From JALYNX01 sp963780755 (GTDB lineage Bacteria; Actinomycetota; Acidimicrobiia; Spongiisociales; ZC4RG35), in assembly GCA_963780755.1 (NCBI GenBank), contig CAWACX010000002.1, forward strand, positions 806,001 through 870,000: DNA of 64,000 nucleotides, read 5' to 3'. Below are positions 15,940 to 23,437 of this stretch, in pieces; position 1 is the first letter of the stretch, and each line of letters starts with the position of its first letter. Under the pieces are notes generated by a model. That model searched no databases. It was given only the letters and a program-made list of their open reading frames with translations, and was not told the DNA's origin. The position numbers and the translations under genes are program-made.

Positions 15940-17073
15940 ATGATTTCCGCCCTGTTCTTCACCTGGTTCTTCGCTGCGAGTGCGTTGACGGTCAACGCAC
16001 TCCGCCGACCTGTGCCACCGGGGCGGAGATTCCCCCCGCTCTGGCTGCCGGCGATGATCGTCTCTGAGTTGGCGCCGTGGCTCTTGATCGTCCGCGCCCT
16101 CGTGGCCGGTGGGTTCATCGCTGCCGGTGCCCTCGAGCTCCGAATCGGGCAAGCCGGGATGGGCCTCTTCCTTGTCTCGGAATTGGGCCTGGTGCCCCTC
16201 ATGGCGAGATCGTGGCGGTCGGCGCAGGAGGCAGGGGCAGACCCGACGCTCGTTGATCTCTTCCAGGTCCGTTGCAGACTCCCTGATGCTGTCGAGTTGA
16301 CCTCCGAAGTCCGCTACTGGGACCACCTCACATTGGATCTGTATAGCCGCGGTGATGCCATCACCGCGCCGACGCTCATATATCTCCACCCGGGATCCTG
16401 GATGAGGGGCCGGCCCGGTCGTCAGGCATTGCCTTTGTTCTACGAGCTCGCCGAGAAGGGGTGGGTCATACTCGACATCCGCTACCCCCTCTCGCCAGTG
16501 GCAACATTCCCCGACCATCTGGTCGGAGTGAAACGAGCCATCGCGTGGGCCAAGAGCGAGGGCGAGGCCTTCGGCGTCGACCCGAAGCGCGTGGCCATCG
16601 CCGGCGCCTCGTCTGGTGCACATCTTGCCGCCCTGGCTGCGCTCACCTGGGATCAGGTCGCCCTTCAACCTGGATTCGAGACCGCTGACACCTCCGTGAT
16701 GGCCTGCGCCCCGCATTACGGCATCTATGACCTTCTGATCAGAAACGCCACCAGGTACGACTGGCCGTTCATTGCCAAACATGTGCTGAAAGCCACGCCC
16801 GAGGCCGCCCCCGACCTTTACCGGCTCGGGTCCCCGATCGACCTGGTGCGTGGCGACTCTGCGCCATTCCTGGTCGTGCACGGCGACTTCGACTCAGTGG
16901 TACTGGTCGAGGAATCGCGTCACTTCGTCAACGCCCTCCAAACAGCCGGCGCGCCCGTGATCTACCACGAAGTACGGGGCGCCCAGCACGGATTCGACAC
17001 GTTTGCCTCCGTTCGCACCCGCGCGGTAGACCATCTCGTCGCAGCCTTTCTGATCGAGACGGCTACGGACTGA
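15940..17073 (+). CDS. Membrane-anchored alpha/beta-hydrolase (esterase/lipase)
   Basis: This 377-residue protein has about three N-terminal membrane helices (1-20, 38-65, 72-92) and then an alpha/beta-hydrolase of the hormone-sensitive-lipase type. His150-Pro-Gly-Ser-Trp replaces the usual HGG oxyanion motif. The nucleophile is Ser224 in GASSGAH, an Asp follows in VVHGDFDSVV and the catalytic His is in AQHGFD near 353. The substrate is unknown; esters of lipids are likely given the membrane anchor and the divergent acyltransferase 121 bases away. Confidence 0.85.
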   Translation: MISALFFTWFFAASALTVNALRRPVPPGRRFPPLWLPAMIVSELAPWLLIVRALVAGGFIAAGALELRIGQAGMGLFLVSELGLVPLMARSWRSAQEAGADPTLVDLFQVRCRLPDAVELTSEVRYWDHLTLDLYSRGDAITAPTLIYLHPGSWMRGRPGRQALPLFYELAEKGWVILDIRYPLSPVATFPDHLVGVKRAIAWAKSEGEAFGVDPKRVAIAGASSGAHLAALAALTWDQVALQPGFETADTSVMACAPHYGIYDLLIRNATRYDWPFIAKHVLKATPEAAPDLYRLGSPIDLVRGDSAPFLVVHGDFDSVVLVEESRHFVNALQTAGAPVIYHEVRGAQHGFDTFASVRTRAVDHLVAAFLIETATD

Positions 17074-17126
17074 GCTCTCCCATTCGACCCTATGGGCGAT
17101 CTTTGCTGTCTGTCAGCGATCCAAGG

Positions 17127-17831
17127 TCACGGGTGAGCCTCCGCGCCGGTCCCCGCAACAGCGGGTTCCGGTACCGCCCGGGCACCCGAGGCCACCCGGT
17201 ACCCGGCCCAGATCAGGGTCACCGCGACCAAGAGCGACACAGCGAAGGCGCTGCTCTCTCCGAGGGCCAGACCGGTGCCGCCTGAGGCCGCGGCGAAGGT
17301 CCCGGCCACGATCAGCAGATTGCCCCAGACGATCTTGCGGTTGGACTTCCAGAACCTGAAGATGGAGACCAAGGCGAGGGCGATCAGGATCGTCGACCCC
17401 GCCGCTCCGCCGATGATGGCGAACAGCCGCGGACCGAAGCCCGAAGCGAAGATGTCGTGGGGGACACCGGACTCGGGCAGCGGATTGGCAAAGGGGACGG
17501 TCGCGGTCAGGGTCGTCGAGATCGCGGTGAACGCCCCGAGAATGATGGTCATCACGTGGCCGGAGCGTCGGCCGACGACTAGAAACATCGAGCCCAGGGC
17601 GAGATAGGGGATGTTGAGGATCGCCCCGAACAGGTAGAAGGCCCGATATACCGGGCCGGTCCAGCCGTAGGTGAGACCGACATAGAAGGCCCAGGTCGCC
17701 ACGGCGAACATGGTCATCCCCACTCCATAGGCCGCGATGTGGGGGCGGGGACGCCTGCGGTAGCCGAGCCAGAGATCGAACGCGAAGACCGTGGCGGCGA
17801 GGGCGGCAAGCAACGCCAGGATCGAGTCCAT
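17127..17831 (-). CDS. Seven-helix membrane protein of unknown function
   Basis: This 234-residue protein has about seven hydrophobic segments and short basic loops (LGYRRRPRPH, FWKSNRKIVWGN). I recognise no family signature. The ATG at 17831 was chosen because it begins the first helix; the frame is open to 18032 but that part overlaps the ABC ATPase gene in another frame. It lies 10 bases after the ATPase gene on the same strand, so it may be the last gene of the iron-transport operon, though nothing in it suggests an iron role. Confidence 0.65.
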   Translation of the reverse strand: MDSILALLAALAATVFAFDLWLGYRRRPRPHIAAYGVGMTMFAVATWAFYVGLTYGWTGPVYRAFYLFGAILNIPYLALGSMFLVVGRRSGHVMTIILGAFTAISTTLTATVPFANPLPESGVPHDIFASGFGPRLFAIIGGAAGSTILIALALVSIFRFWKSNRKIVWGNLLIVAGTFAAASGGTGLALGESSAFAVSLLVAVTLIWAGYRVASGARAVPEPAVAGTGAEAHP

Positions 17832-17841
17832 CGGGATAAGG

Positions 17842-18894
17842 CTAGGTGTCGGCCCCGACCGGCCCGGCCGCTCCCACCCGGGCGAAAACCCGGGCGTCCG
17901 TCGCCCTGACCCGACATGCCTCCCCGGGCTTGTACAACGGTCGAGGGCCGATTCGGGCCCGGACCCTGATCCCTCCATGGAGCGCAAGGGTGACGAGCTG
18001 GTCGTGGCCGAAGAACTCGCTGCCGGCGACAACGGCGTTTGCAGTCTCTCCCAATGAGATCTGGATGTTCTCCGGCCTGATGATCACCGAGACCTCACCC
18101 GTGAGGTCGGTGTCGAACCCACCCAGCGGGGTGTCCACCCGTCCATTGCTGGCGGTGGCCGCGATCACGTCGGCGTCACCGAGGAACTCGGCTATCCAGG
18201 GGTCTGCCGGGTTGGTGTAGAGGTGCGCCGGCGTGTCCGCCTGGAGGACTCGACCATCCCGCATGACGGCAACGATGTCCGACGTTGCCAATGCTTCCTC
18301 CTGGTCGTGCGTCACGAACACTGCCGTGGTCCGGGCCTCGGTGAGGATCACCCTGAGCTCACGCCGTACCCGGTCACGGAGGCTGGCGTCGAGGTTGGAG
18401 AAGGGCTCATCGAGGAGGATCACCTCGGGTTCCGGGGCCAGCGCTCGGGCCAGGGCTACCCGCTGTTGCTGACCGCCTGACAGCTCGTGGGGCATCCGGG
18501 CCTCGAGCCCGTTGAGCCCGACCAACTCCAGTACCTCGGAGACCCGTCCTCCCCGGTCCCCCTTGGGCAGACCGTATCCGACATTGGCTGACACCGTCAT
18601 ATGGGGGAACAGGGCGTAGTCCTGAAACACCATTCCCACCCGTCTCTTCTCCGGTGGCACGAACACCCCATTGCCCAGCACCGTCCGGCCGTGGATCTCG
18701 ACTGTCCCCCCTCCGCTTTCGAACCCGGCGATGACTCTGAGCGCGGTCGTCTTCCCACACCCGGACGGGCCGAGGAGGGTCACCACACCACCCTCCCAAA
18801 CGTCGAGGCTGAACCGGTCGAGGGCCACCGCATCGCCAAACGACTTGGTCAGCTCGCGCGCCCTGATGGCGAGGCGGTCAGTCGCTGAGGTCAC
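17842..18894 (-). CDS. fbpC: Ferric iron ABC transporter ATP-binding protein (FbpC type)
   Basis: This 350-residue ATPase powers the importer. Walker A is GPSGCGKTT (42-50), the Q-loop VFQDYALFPHMT near 89, the signature LSGGQQQR near 138, Walker B VILLDEPFSNLD near 158 and the switch His in VFVTHDQEEA. A C-terminal TOBE-like domain (about 240-340) is of the FbpC/PotA class. Its start lies inside the permease gene (17-base overlap), so the two are coupled. The family also includes polyamine and sulfate transporters; iron is favoured by the binding protein and the promoter palindrome. Confidence 0.9.
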   Translation of the reverse strand: MTSATDRLAIRARELTKSFGDAVALDRFSLDVWEGGVVTLLGPSGCGKTTALRVIAGFESGGGTVEIHGRTVLGNGVFVPPEKRRVGMVFQDYALFPHMTVSANVGYGLPKGDRGGRVSEVLELVGLNGLEARMPHELSGGQQQRVALARALAPEPEVILLDEPFSNLDASLRDRVRRELRVILTEARTTAVFVTHDQEEALATSDIVAVMRDGRVLQADTPAHLYTNPADPWIAEFLGDADVIAATASNGRVDTPLGGFDTDLTGEVSVIIRPENIQISLGETANAVVAGSEFFGHDQLVTLALHGGIRVRARIGPRPLYKPGEACRVRATDARVFARVGAAGPVGADT

Positions 18895-20455
18895 GGCTCA
18901 TCACCAGGAAGAGTGGCACGATCGATACCAGGAGCAATACCAGGCCGGCGGCCGAGGCCCGGGTGAGGAAGCCTTCGGCGGTGGAGCTCCAGATCCGCAC
19001 CGCCAGAGTCTCGAAGCCATTGGGCCTCAGGAGGAGGGTGGCAGGCAGCTCCTTCATGGTGCTGAGGAACACGAGGGCGCACCCGGCGACCAGTCCTGGC
19101 ATGGCCAGGGGCAGGGTGATCCGGAACATCGTCCGCATCGGCCCCACGCCCAATCCCCGCGAAGCATCTTCGAGGTCGGGGCTGGCCCGGCGCAGGGAGT
19201 CCTGGACCGACCCGACTGCCTGGGGAAGGAAGACGGCCAGGTACATGATGACCAGGAAGATCAGTGTCTGATAGAGCGGCCTCGCCCACTGCAACGCGAA
19301 GCCGACCGCGGCCACCCCCACCGTGATGTGGGGCAGGGAATAGCTGCCCCAAACCACCGATTCCACCCACCCGGACAAACGACCCGATCGTCGGGTGACG
19401 ACCATGGCCACCGGGAGGGCGGCCACCGCCGTGATCAACCCCGCCACGACGGCGATGCCCAGAGTGCGGCCCGCCTCGACCCACAAGGTCTCGCCCAGGG
19501 GTTGTCCGACGCCGATGCCGCGGTTGACCGAGACCGACATGACCAGCACCGGCACCCCCAAGGCCACCAGCGAATACAGAGCGAGCAGGGTGACGGAAAG
19601 GCCACGCCGCCAGCCCGACAGGTGAACCGTGGACCGGGGCCGGGCCGGGCGCCTCGAGAACAGTTGGGCCCGGCCTCGCGAGGCGCGCTCAACGGCGACG
19701 ATCAGCACCGCGACGACCATCAAGAGGAGAGAGAGCGTGGCCGACGGCGACCTGTCGATCTGTCCCCGGTACAGGGTGTAGATGGCCCGGGTGATGGTGT
19801 CATACCGCAGCAAGGACACCGCCCCGAAGTCGGAGATCGTGTACAGGCCCACGAGGAGGCCGGCGGAGACCATCGCCGGCCTGAGTTGAGGCAGGGTCAC
19901 GGTCCGGAAGACCTTCCACCTGGTGGCGCCGAGGCCGGTGCCGGCCTCCTCGGTGGCGGGGTCGATCCGGCGCAAGCCGGGGATGAGGGTGAGGTGGGCC
20001 AATGGCGCCGTGAACAACGACAGGACCAGCCACGCTCCGACGAATCCATACGGGGTCGGAATCTGAGTCAGGACGCCATTGGGGCCGGTGGCGGCGATCA
20101 AGCTGAGTGCAGCCACGTATGAGGGCACGACCAGTGGCAGTGCGGCGAGTGTCATCCAACCGTTGCGAAAACGGAGGTCGGTCCTCGTCGTGAGCCAGGC
20201 CGTGCCCAGCCCGATCACCAAGGCGGTTGCGGTCACGGCAACTGTGAGCAGCAAGGTGCTGGCGAAAAGCGTGGCGAGGCGTTCCACCGGGATCACCAGT
20301 GCCGAGCCATCGCCCAGCACCTGGACCATAAGGCTGAGTGGGGGTATCAGCGCGGGGAGGAGGGCAACCAGCGCGGCGATCGTCCAGCCCACCCCCGGTC
20401 GCCCTCCCTTTGTGCGGGCCCGGGGCGCTTCGACCGCGAGCGGCGGGAGGGTCAC
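18878..20455 (-). CDS. fbpB: Ferric iron ABC transporter permease (FbpB type, fused double permease)
   Basis: This 525-residue inner-membrane protein has two six-helix permease halves and two EAA loops (EEAGTGLGATRWKVFRTVTLPQLRP near 175-200, and LEDASRGLGVGPMRTMFRITLPLAMP near 435-460). This is the fused architecture of FbpB/AfuB ferric permeases. I use GTG 20455, one base after the binding-protein stop; a TTG at 20479 would add eight residues but has no ribosome site. The operon order is fbpA, fbpB, fbpC. Confidence 0.9.
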   Translation of the reverse strand: MTLPPLAVEAPRARTKGGRPGVGWTIAALVALLPALIPPLSLMVQVLGDGSALVIPVERLATLFASTLLLTVAVTATALVIGLGTAWLTTRTDLRFRNGWMTLAALPLVVPSYVAALSLIAATGPNGVLTQIPTPYGFVGAWLVLSLFTAPLAHLTLIPGLRRIDPATEEAGTGLGATRWKVFRTVTLPQLRPAMVSAGLLVGLYTISDFGAVSLLRYDTITRAIYTLYRGQIDRSPSATLSLLLMVVAVLIVAVERASRGRAQLFSRRPARPRSTVHLSGWRRGLSVTLLALYSLVALGVPVLVMSVSVNRGIGVGQPLGETLWVEAGRTLGIAVVAGLITAVAALPVAMVVTRRSGRLSGWVESVVWGSYSLPHITVGVAAVGFALQWARPLYQTLIFLVIMYLAVFLPQAVGSVQDSLRRASPDLEDASRGLGVGPMRTMFRITLPLAMPGLVAGCALVFLSTMKELPATLLLRPNGFETLAVRIWSSTAEGFLTRASAAGLVLLLVSIVPLFLVMSRDLSD

Positions 20456-20456
20456 C

Positions 20457-21455
20457 TCAGACCAGACCGGCCTCGGCAACGAGGCGAGTGGCGTCGTCGA
20501 GGACTCCGGCCAGCTCGCTCAGGTCGAGCACCGGCGCATCGATCTCGGAAAGGGGCGGTGTCCCGCTCGGCGGCTCTACTCCCGCCACCAGTGGGTACTC
20601 GAAGGTGTCGGTGGCGAAGAAACTCTGGGCGCCTTCGCCGAGCAAGAAGTCGATGAACCTCTGAGCGGCTTCCGGATGATCGCTGGTGGACAGGATCCCT
20701 GCCCCCGCCGGCATGATCAGCGATCCGGCGTCGCCGGCCGGGATAAAATAGTTCTCCGCGCTCTGTCCCAGCCCCTCGGCGCGCAATCGCAACAGGTAGT
20801 AGTGGTTGACCAGGCCGCCGTCGAGCTCGCCACTGTCGGTTGCCTCGACGATCGGGGCGTTCCCTTCGAAGTCGACCGGCTCGTTGGCCGCCAGAGCCTC
20901 GAGCCAGGCCCTGGTGCCCTCCTCACCGCGTTCGAGGATCATCGCTGCGACAAAGGCCAGGAACGAGGCATTGGTCGGTGCGATCCCCAGCTGGCCTGCC
21001 CATTGCGGCGAAGTCATGTCGTCAATGGTCTCCGGAAGCTCGAGCTGCTCCTCGGTGTCGTAGACCACCACTCTCACCCGCCCCGACGTTCCGACCCAGG
21101 TCCCGTCACTGTCCTGGAACCTGTCTTCGACGCGGTCCAGAGTCGCCTCTGGAAGAACAGCAAACATCGGTGCCACCACGCCGAGTGATGCCGGGTCCTG
21201 GGCAAAGAAGACGTCCGCCTCCGATGCGTCACCCTCGGCGAGGAGGGTGGCGGCGAGCTCGCTGGATCCGGCGTAGCGAACTTCGACCTCGATCGAAGTC
21301 TCCTCGGTGAACTCCGTGAAAAGGGGCCCGACAAGTTCCTCGCCCCGGCCTGAATAGACGATTAAGGGGCTGTCGGATGTGGCCTGACTCCCTCCGCAGG
21401 CCGCGATCAGAAACAGGGCCGCGACGGCCGACACGATGGCGCGGTTCACGGGCAA
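20457..21455 (-). CDS. fbpA: Ferric iron-binding lipoprotein (FbpA type)
   Basis: This 332-residue lipoprotein has signal peptide and lipobox IAAC (near residue 18-21). The mature domain begins LIVYSGRGEELVGPLFTEFTEETSIEVEVRYAGSSELAATL, the normal opening of FbpA/AfuA iron-binding proteins. NHYYLLRLR near residue 225 contains the tandem tyrosines that coordinate Fe3+ in this family. The TTG at 21455 is supported by GAGGAG 6 bases upstream. Two perfect palindromes and a promoter lie just upstream, so expression is likely iron-repressed. Confidence 0.92.
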   Translation of the reverse strand: MPVNRAIVSAVAALFLIAACGGSQATSDSPLIVYSGRGEELVGPLFTEFTEETSIEVEVRYAGSSELAATLLAEGDASEADVFFAQDPASLGVVAPMFAVLPEATLDRVEDRFQDSDGTWVGTSGRVRVVVYDTEEQLELPETIDDMTSPQWAGQLGIAPTNASFLAFVAAMILERGEEGTRAWLEALAANEPVDFEGNAPIVEATDSGELDGGLVNHYYLLRLRAEGLGQSAENYFIPAGDAGSLIMPAGAGILSTSDHPEAAQRFIDFLLGEGAQSFFATDTFEYPLVAGVEPPSGTPPLSEIDAPVLDLSELAGVLDDATRLVAEAGLV

Positions 21456-21471
21456 GCAGTGCTCCTCGAAT

Positions 21472-21491
21472 GTCGTTAGGTACCTAACGAC
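21472..21491. promoter_or_regulatory. DtxR/IdeR-like iron box
   Basis: GTCGTTAGGTACCTAACGAC is a perfect 20-base palindrome containing TTAGG...CCTAA, the core of actinobacterial iron boxes (TTAGGTTAG-type). It covers the predicted transcription start (about 21488) of the fbpABC operon, a position for metal-dependent repression. A manganese (MntR-type) regulator of the same family is the alternative. Confidence 0.75.
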
Positions 21492-21494
21492 CGA

Positions 21495-21523
21495 AAGGTA
21501 TTAGCACTACGGCCGTAGTGCAA
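21495..21523 (-). promoter_or_regulatory. Promoter of the fbpABC operon
   Basis: On the minus strand: TTGCAC (21523-21518), 17-base spacer, TACCTT (21500-21495). The predicted start is near 21488, giving a leader of about 33 bases with GAGGAG before the TTG start at 21455. Confidence 0.6.
21504..21521. promoter_or_regulatory. Second perfect palindrome in the fbpABC promoter
   Basis: GCACTACGGCCGTAGTGC is a perfect 18-base palindrome overlapping the -35 box and the spacer. It differs from the iron box 12 bases away, so a second regulator is likely. I cannot name it. Confidence 0.55.
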
Positions 21524-21529
21524 ACAGTT

Positions 21530-21694
21530 TCAGCCCTTGTAACCCGAGGCTCGGGCCGCCTGGCCCTGCTTGGTGGCCTTCTGCTTGGCTGCGTCCCGGC
21601 TCTTCTTCTCCCCGGCTGTGTAGTGGTACTTCTTGCCCGACATGCCCCACTGGTAGTAGGGACCGGATCCATCAGACCCTCGATGAACTGGCAT
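21530..21694 (-). CDS. Small basic protein, 54 residues
   Basis: The protein begins MPVHRGSDGSGPYYQWGMSG and continues with KKYHYTAGEKKSRDAAKQKA and a tail TKQGQAARASGYKG. It is rich in Lys, Gln, Ala and Gly and resembles small conserved proteins seen in actinobacteria and their phages (YxWG, then KKYxYxxGxxxSRxxAxxKAxxQGRAxxAS). Function is unknown; DNA or RNA binding is possible from its charge. It has a ribosome site GGAGG 6 bases before ATG 21694 and a near-consensus sigma-B/F promoter at 21727-21752, which indicates a real, stress-controlled gene. Confidence 0.75.
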   Translation of the reverse strand: MPVHRGSDGSGPYYQWGMSGKKYHYTAGEKKSRDAAKQKATKQGQAARASGYKG

Positions 21695-21726
21695 CGGATA
21701 CCTCCGTTGGAGCTGCTCCGCGGCTC

Positions 21727-21752
21727 ATACCCGATCACCCACCGGGCGAAAC
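21727..21752 (-). promoter_or_regulatory. Sigma-B/F-type promoter for the 54-residue protein
   Basis: On the minus strand: GTTTCG (21752-21747), 14 bases, GGGTAT (21732-21727). It lies 33 bases before ATG 21694. Confidence 0.75.
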
Positions 21753-21768
21753 GGTCGAGCCGGGCGAA

Positions 21769-22134
21769 TCAGGTGCTAGCGGCAAACGAGAGGCGCACAC
21801 CGGGCGTGGAGGTGAGCTCGTAGTCGGCGGTGACCGAGGAAAAGACCGCACGTTCCAGGGACTCCACCCAGCCCTGTGGTGGCCACTCGTTGGGTCCGGG
21901 GTCGGCGTCGATCGCCACCTCCAGCCCGTGTCCCATCGAGATCTCGCACGTCAGCGTGGTCGATCTGCCGTCCCTGATGAGCAGGGCAGCGGCTTCGTTG
22001 ACCGCCAGCCTGGCTTCTTCCACCCGGTCGAATCCGAGCCCGAGGCCGCTGGCTGCGCCTGCGGTGACTGCGCGCACGACACCCAACGCCTCGCGGCGCG
22101 CCGGGACCAACAGCCTGATGGCGGGAGAAGGCAC
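21769..22134 (-). CDS. Degenerate RsbW-like (anti-sigma regulatory) protein A
   Basis: This 121-residue protein resembles the RsbW/HATPase fold in size and pattern: IRLLVPARREALGVVRAVTAGAASGLGLGFDRVEEARLAVNEAAALL. The N-box Asn (E-x-x-x-N in active kinases) is replaced by Ala (NEAAALL), and no glycine-rich ATP lid (GRGL) is present. It is therefore unlikely to phosphorylate a STAS partner; binding to a sigma factor or anti-anti-sigma is inferred only. The GTG start 22134 lies 11 bases from the divergent RsbW-like gene at 22146. It shares EAAALL with the protein at 23438. Confidence 0.75.
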   Translation of the reverse strand: MPSPAIRLLVPARREALGVVRAVTAGAASGLGLGFDRVEEARLAVNEAAALLIRDGRSTTLTCEISMGHGLEVAIDADPGPNEWPPQGWVESLERAVFSSVTADYELTSTPGVRLSFAAST

Positions 22135-22145
22135 ACCCCTATGAT

Positions 22146-22571
22146 ATGGGCTCCCCGCTCTCTCCCTTGCCGGGAAACGCCATCCAGGACCCTCTCTTGA
22201 CGACGCCAGCGCCGACCCCAGGCAGCTATCAACTAACCGTCCCCTCGGAACCGGAGCAGATCGCGACGGTTCGATTGTTTGTGGGCGCGATAGCTCGCCT
22301 CTCGGATCTTGATGAAGTCACCATCGAGGATGCCAAGCTCGCCGCTTCGGAGCTCGCCACGGCGATCGTGGCGGCAGGGGTCGATCCAACGATCACCGTG
22401 ACGGCCATGCCACGACCCGGCTCCGTCGCCCTTGTGATCGAGCCTTGGCGAGAGGGAATGGGTGAAGAGGAAGACTTTGGCGCCTTGGAGATCGTGGGTG
22501 CCCTCTTCACATCCACCGCTTCCGACGGATCGGTGCTCATCGAGATCGCGGCCCCCGGCGAAGATGTCTGA
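22146..22571 (+). CDS. Degenerate RsbW-like protein B, upstream of the sigma factor gene
   Basis: This 141-residue protein has the RsbW-like order: TVPSEPEQIATVRLFVGAIARLSDL, then EDAKLAASELATAIVAAG, then strands. The N-box Asn is absent (SELATAI) and the ATP-lid glycines are not visible. It ends 8 bases inside the sigma factor gene at 22564, so the two are co-translated; this coupling suggests it is the dedicated partner of that sigma factor. A TTG at 22167 is an alternative start. Confidence 0.75.
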   Translation: MGSPLSPLPGNAIQDPLLTTPAPTPGSYQLTVPSEPEQIATVRLFVGAIARLSDLDEVTIEDAKLAASELATAIVAAGVDPTITVTAMPRPGSVALVIEPWREGMGEEEDFGALEIVGALFTSTASDGSVLIEIAAPGEDV

Positions 22572-23328
22572 CCTTCCTGCAGACCTCGAGCGCCTGTTCG
22601 AGAACAGGGACGACCCAGAGGTCAAACGGGAGCTCGTCGAGACTTTCGACGGTCTCGCCCAGCGCCTGGCCAGGAGGTTCCGGGGCCGCGGGGTCGCCCT
22701 CGACGACCTGGTGCAGGTCGCCCGATACGGGTTGCTGAAGGCGATCGACCGCTTCGATCCGGAGCGTGAGGTCCTGTTCACCACCTACGCCGGCCGCACC
22801 ATCGTTGGCGAGATCAAGCACTACTTCCGTGATCAGGCGTGGTCGGTGCGAGTGCCGCGGTCGTTGCAGAACCTGTGGTTGGACGTGTCTCGGGTGGTGG
22901 AGGAGTTGACCCACGCCCTGGGGAGGTCGCCCACGATCACCGAGATCGCAGAGCAACTCGACGTCGACGAAGAATCAGTGCTCGAAGCACTCGATGCGGG
23001 AGCGGCCTACACCGCGGCTTCGCTCGACCGACCCATCGACGAGAGCGGCGAGGTTGCCGTGGTCGACCAGATCGGGGAGCCCGACCCCGGTTTCGACAGC
23101 GCGGCAAGTAGAGGCGAGATGGAGTCTCATCTCAAAGACCTCCCTGATCGGGAGCGTCGGGTTCTCTATCTCCGCTTCTTCGAAGGCCGGACTCAGGCAG
23201 AGATCGCCGACGACATCGGCGTCTCCCAGGTCCATGTCTCGCGGATTCTCACCCGCACGCTCATCCAGTTGCGCGATGCCCTCGACAGCGGTTTCGTGCC
23301 CGAGGACAACGGTGATCCCGAGCGATGA
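22564..23328 (+). CDS. Sigma-B/F/G-type RNA polymerase sigma factor, copy 1
   Basis: This 254-residue sigma-70 family group 3 factor has region 2 (GVALDDLVQVARYGLLKAIDRFDPEREVLFTTYAGRTIVGEIKHYFRDQ, about 45-95). Region 3 follows near 115-165. Region 4 is LPDRERRVLYLRFFEGRTQAEIADDIGVSQVHVSRILTRTL (about 190-232) with a normal helix-turn-helix. ATG 22564 starts SDLPADLERLF; the frame upstream to 22462 is a shadow of the RsbW-like gene. The class recognises GTTT...GGGTAT-type promoters, which occur several times in this window. Confidence 0.93.
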   Translation: MSDLPADLERLFENRDDPEVKRELVETFDGLAQRLARRFRGRGVALDDLVQVARYGLLKAIDRFDPEREVLFTTYAGRTIVGEIKHYFRDQAWSVRVPRSLQNLWLDVSRVVEELTHALGRSPTITEIAEQLDVDEESVLEALDAGAAYTAASLDRPIDESGEVAVVDQIGEPDPGFDSAASRGEMESHLKDLPDRERRVLYLRFFEGRTQAEIADDIGVSQVHVSRILTRTLIQLRDALDSGFVPEDNGDPER

Positions 23329-23341
23329 AATCGGTTACGTG

Positions 23342-23367
23342 CTTTCGCTTGCGGCCAATGCGGGTAA
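23342..23367 (+). promoter_or_regulatory. Sigma-B/F-type promoter for the RsbW-like gene at 23438
   Basis: CTTTCG (23342-23347), 14 bases, GGGTAA (23362-23367). The -35 differs from the others only in its first base. The predicted start is near 23374, giving a 64-base leader that contains a 21-base palindrome. Confidence 0.6.
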
Positions 23368-23396
23368 CCACGTGGTGTGGCCAGGCGAGGCGGGGG

Positions 23397-23417
23397 GTCG
23401 TCAGGTCACCTGACGAC
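23397..23417. promoter_or_regulatory. Perfect 21-base palindrome in the leader of the RsbW-like gene
   Basis: Ten-base arms, GTCGTCAGGT (23397-23406) and ACCTGACGAC (23408-23417), flank a single C. In DNA it is a possible operator; in RNA it could form a hairpin about 20 bases before the start codon. I cannot name a binding regulator. Confidence 0.5.
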
Positions 23418-23437
23418 AAGTTGGCGAGGTTGCGCCC

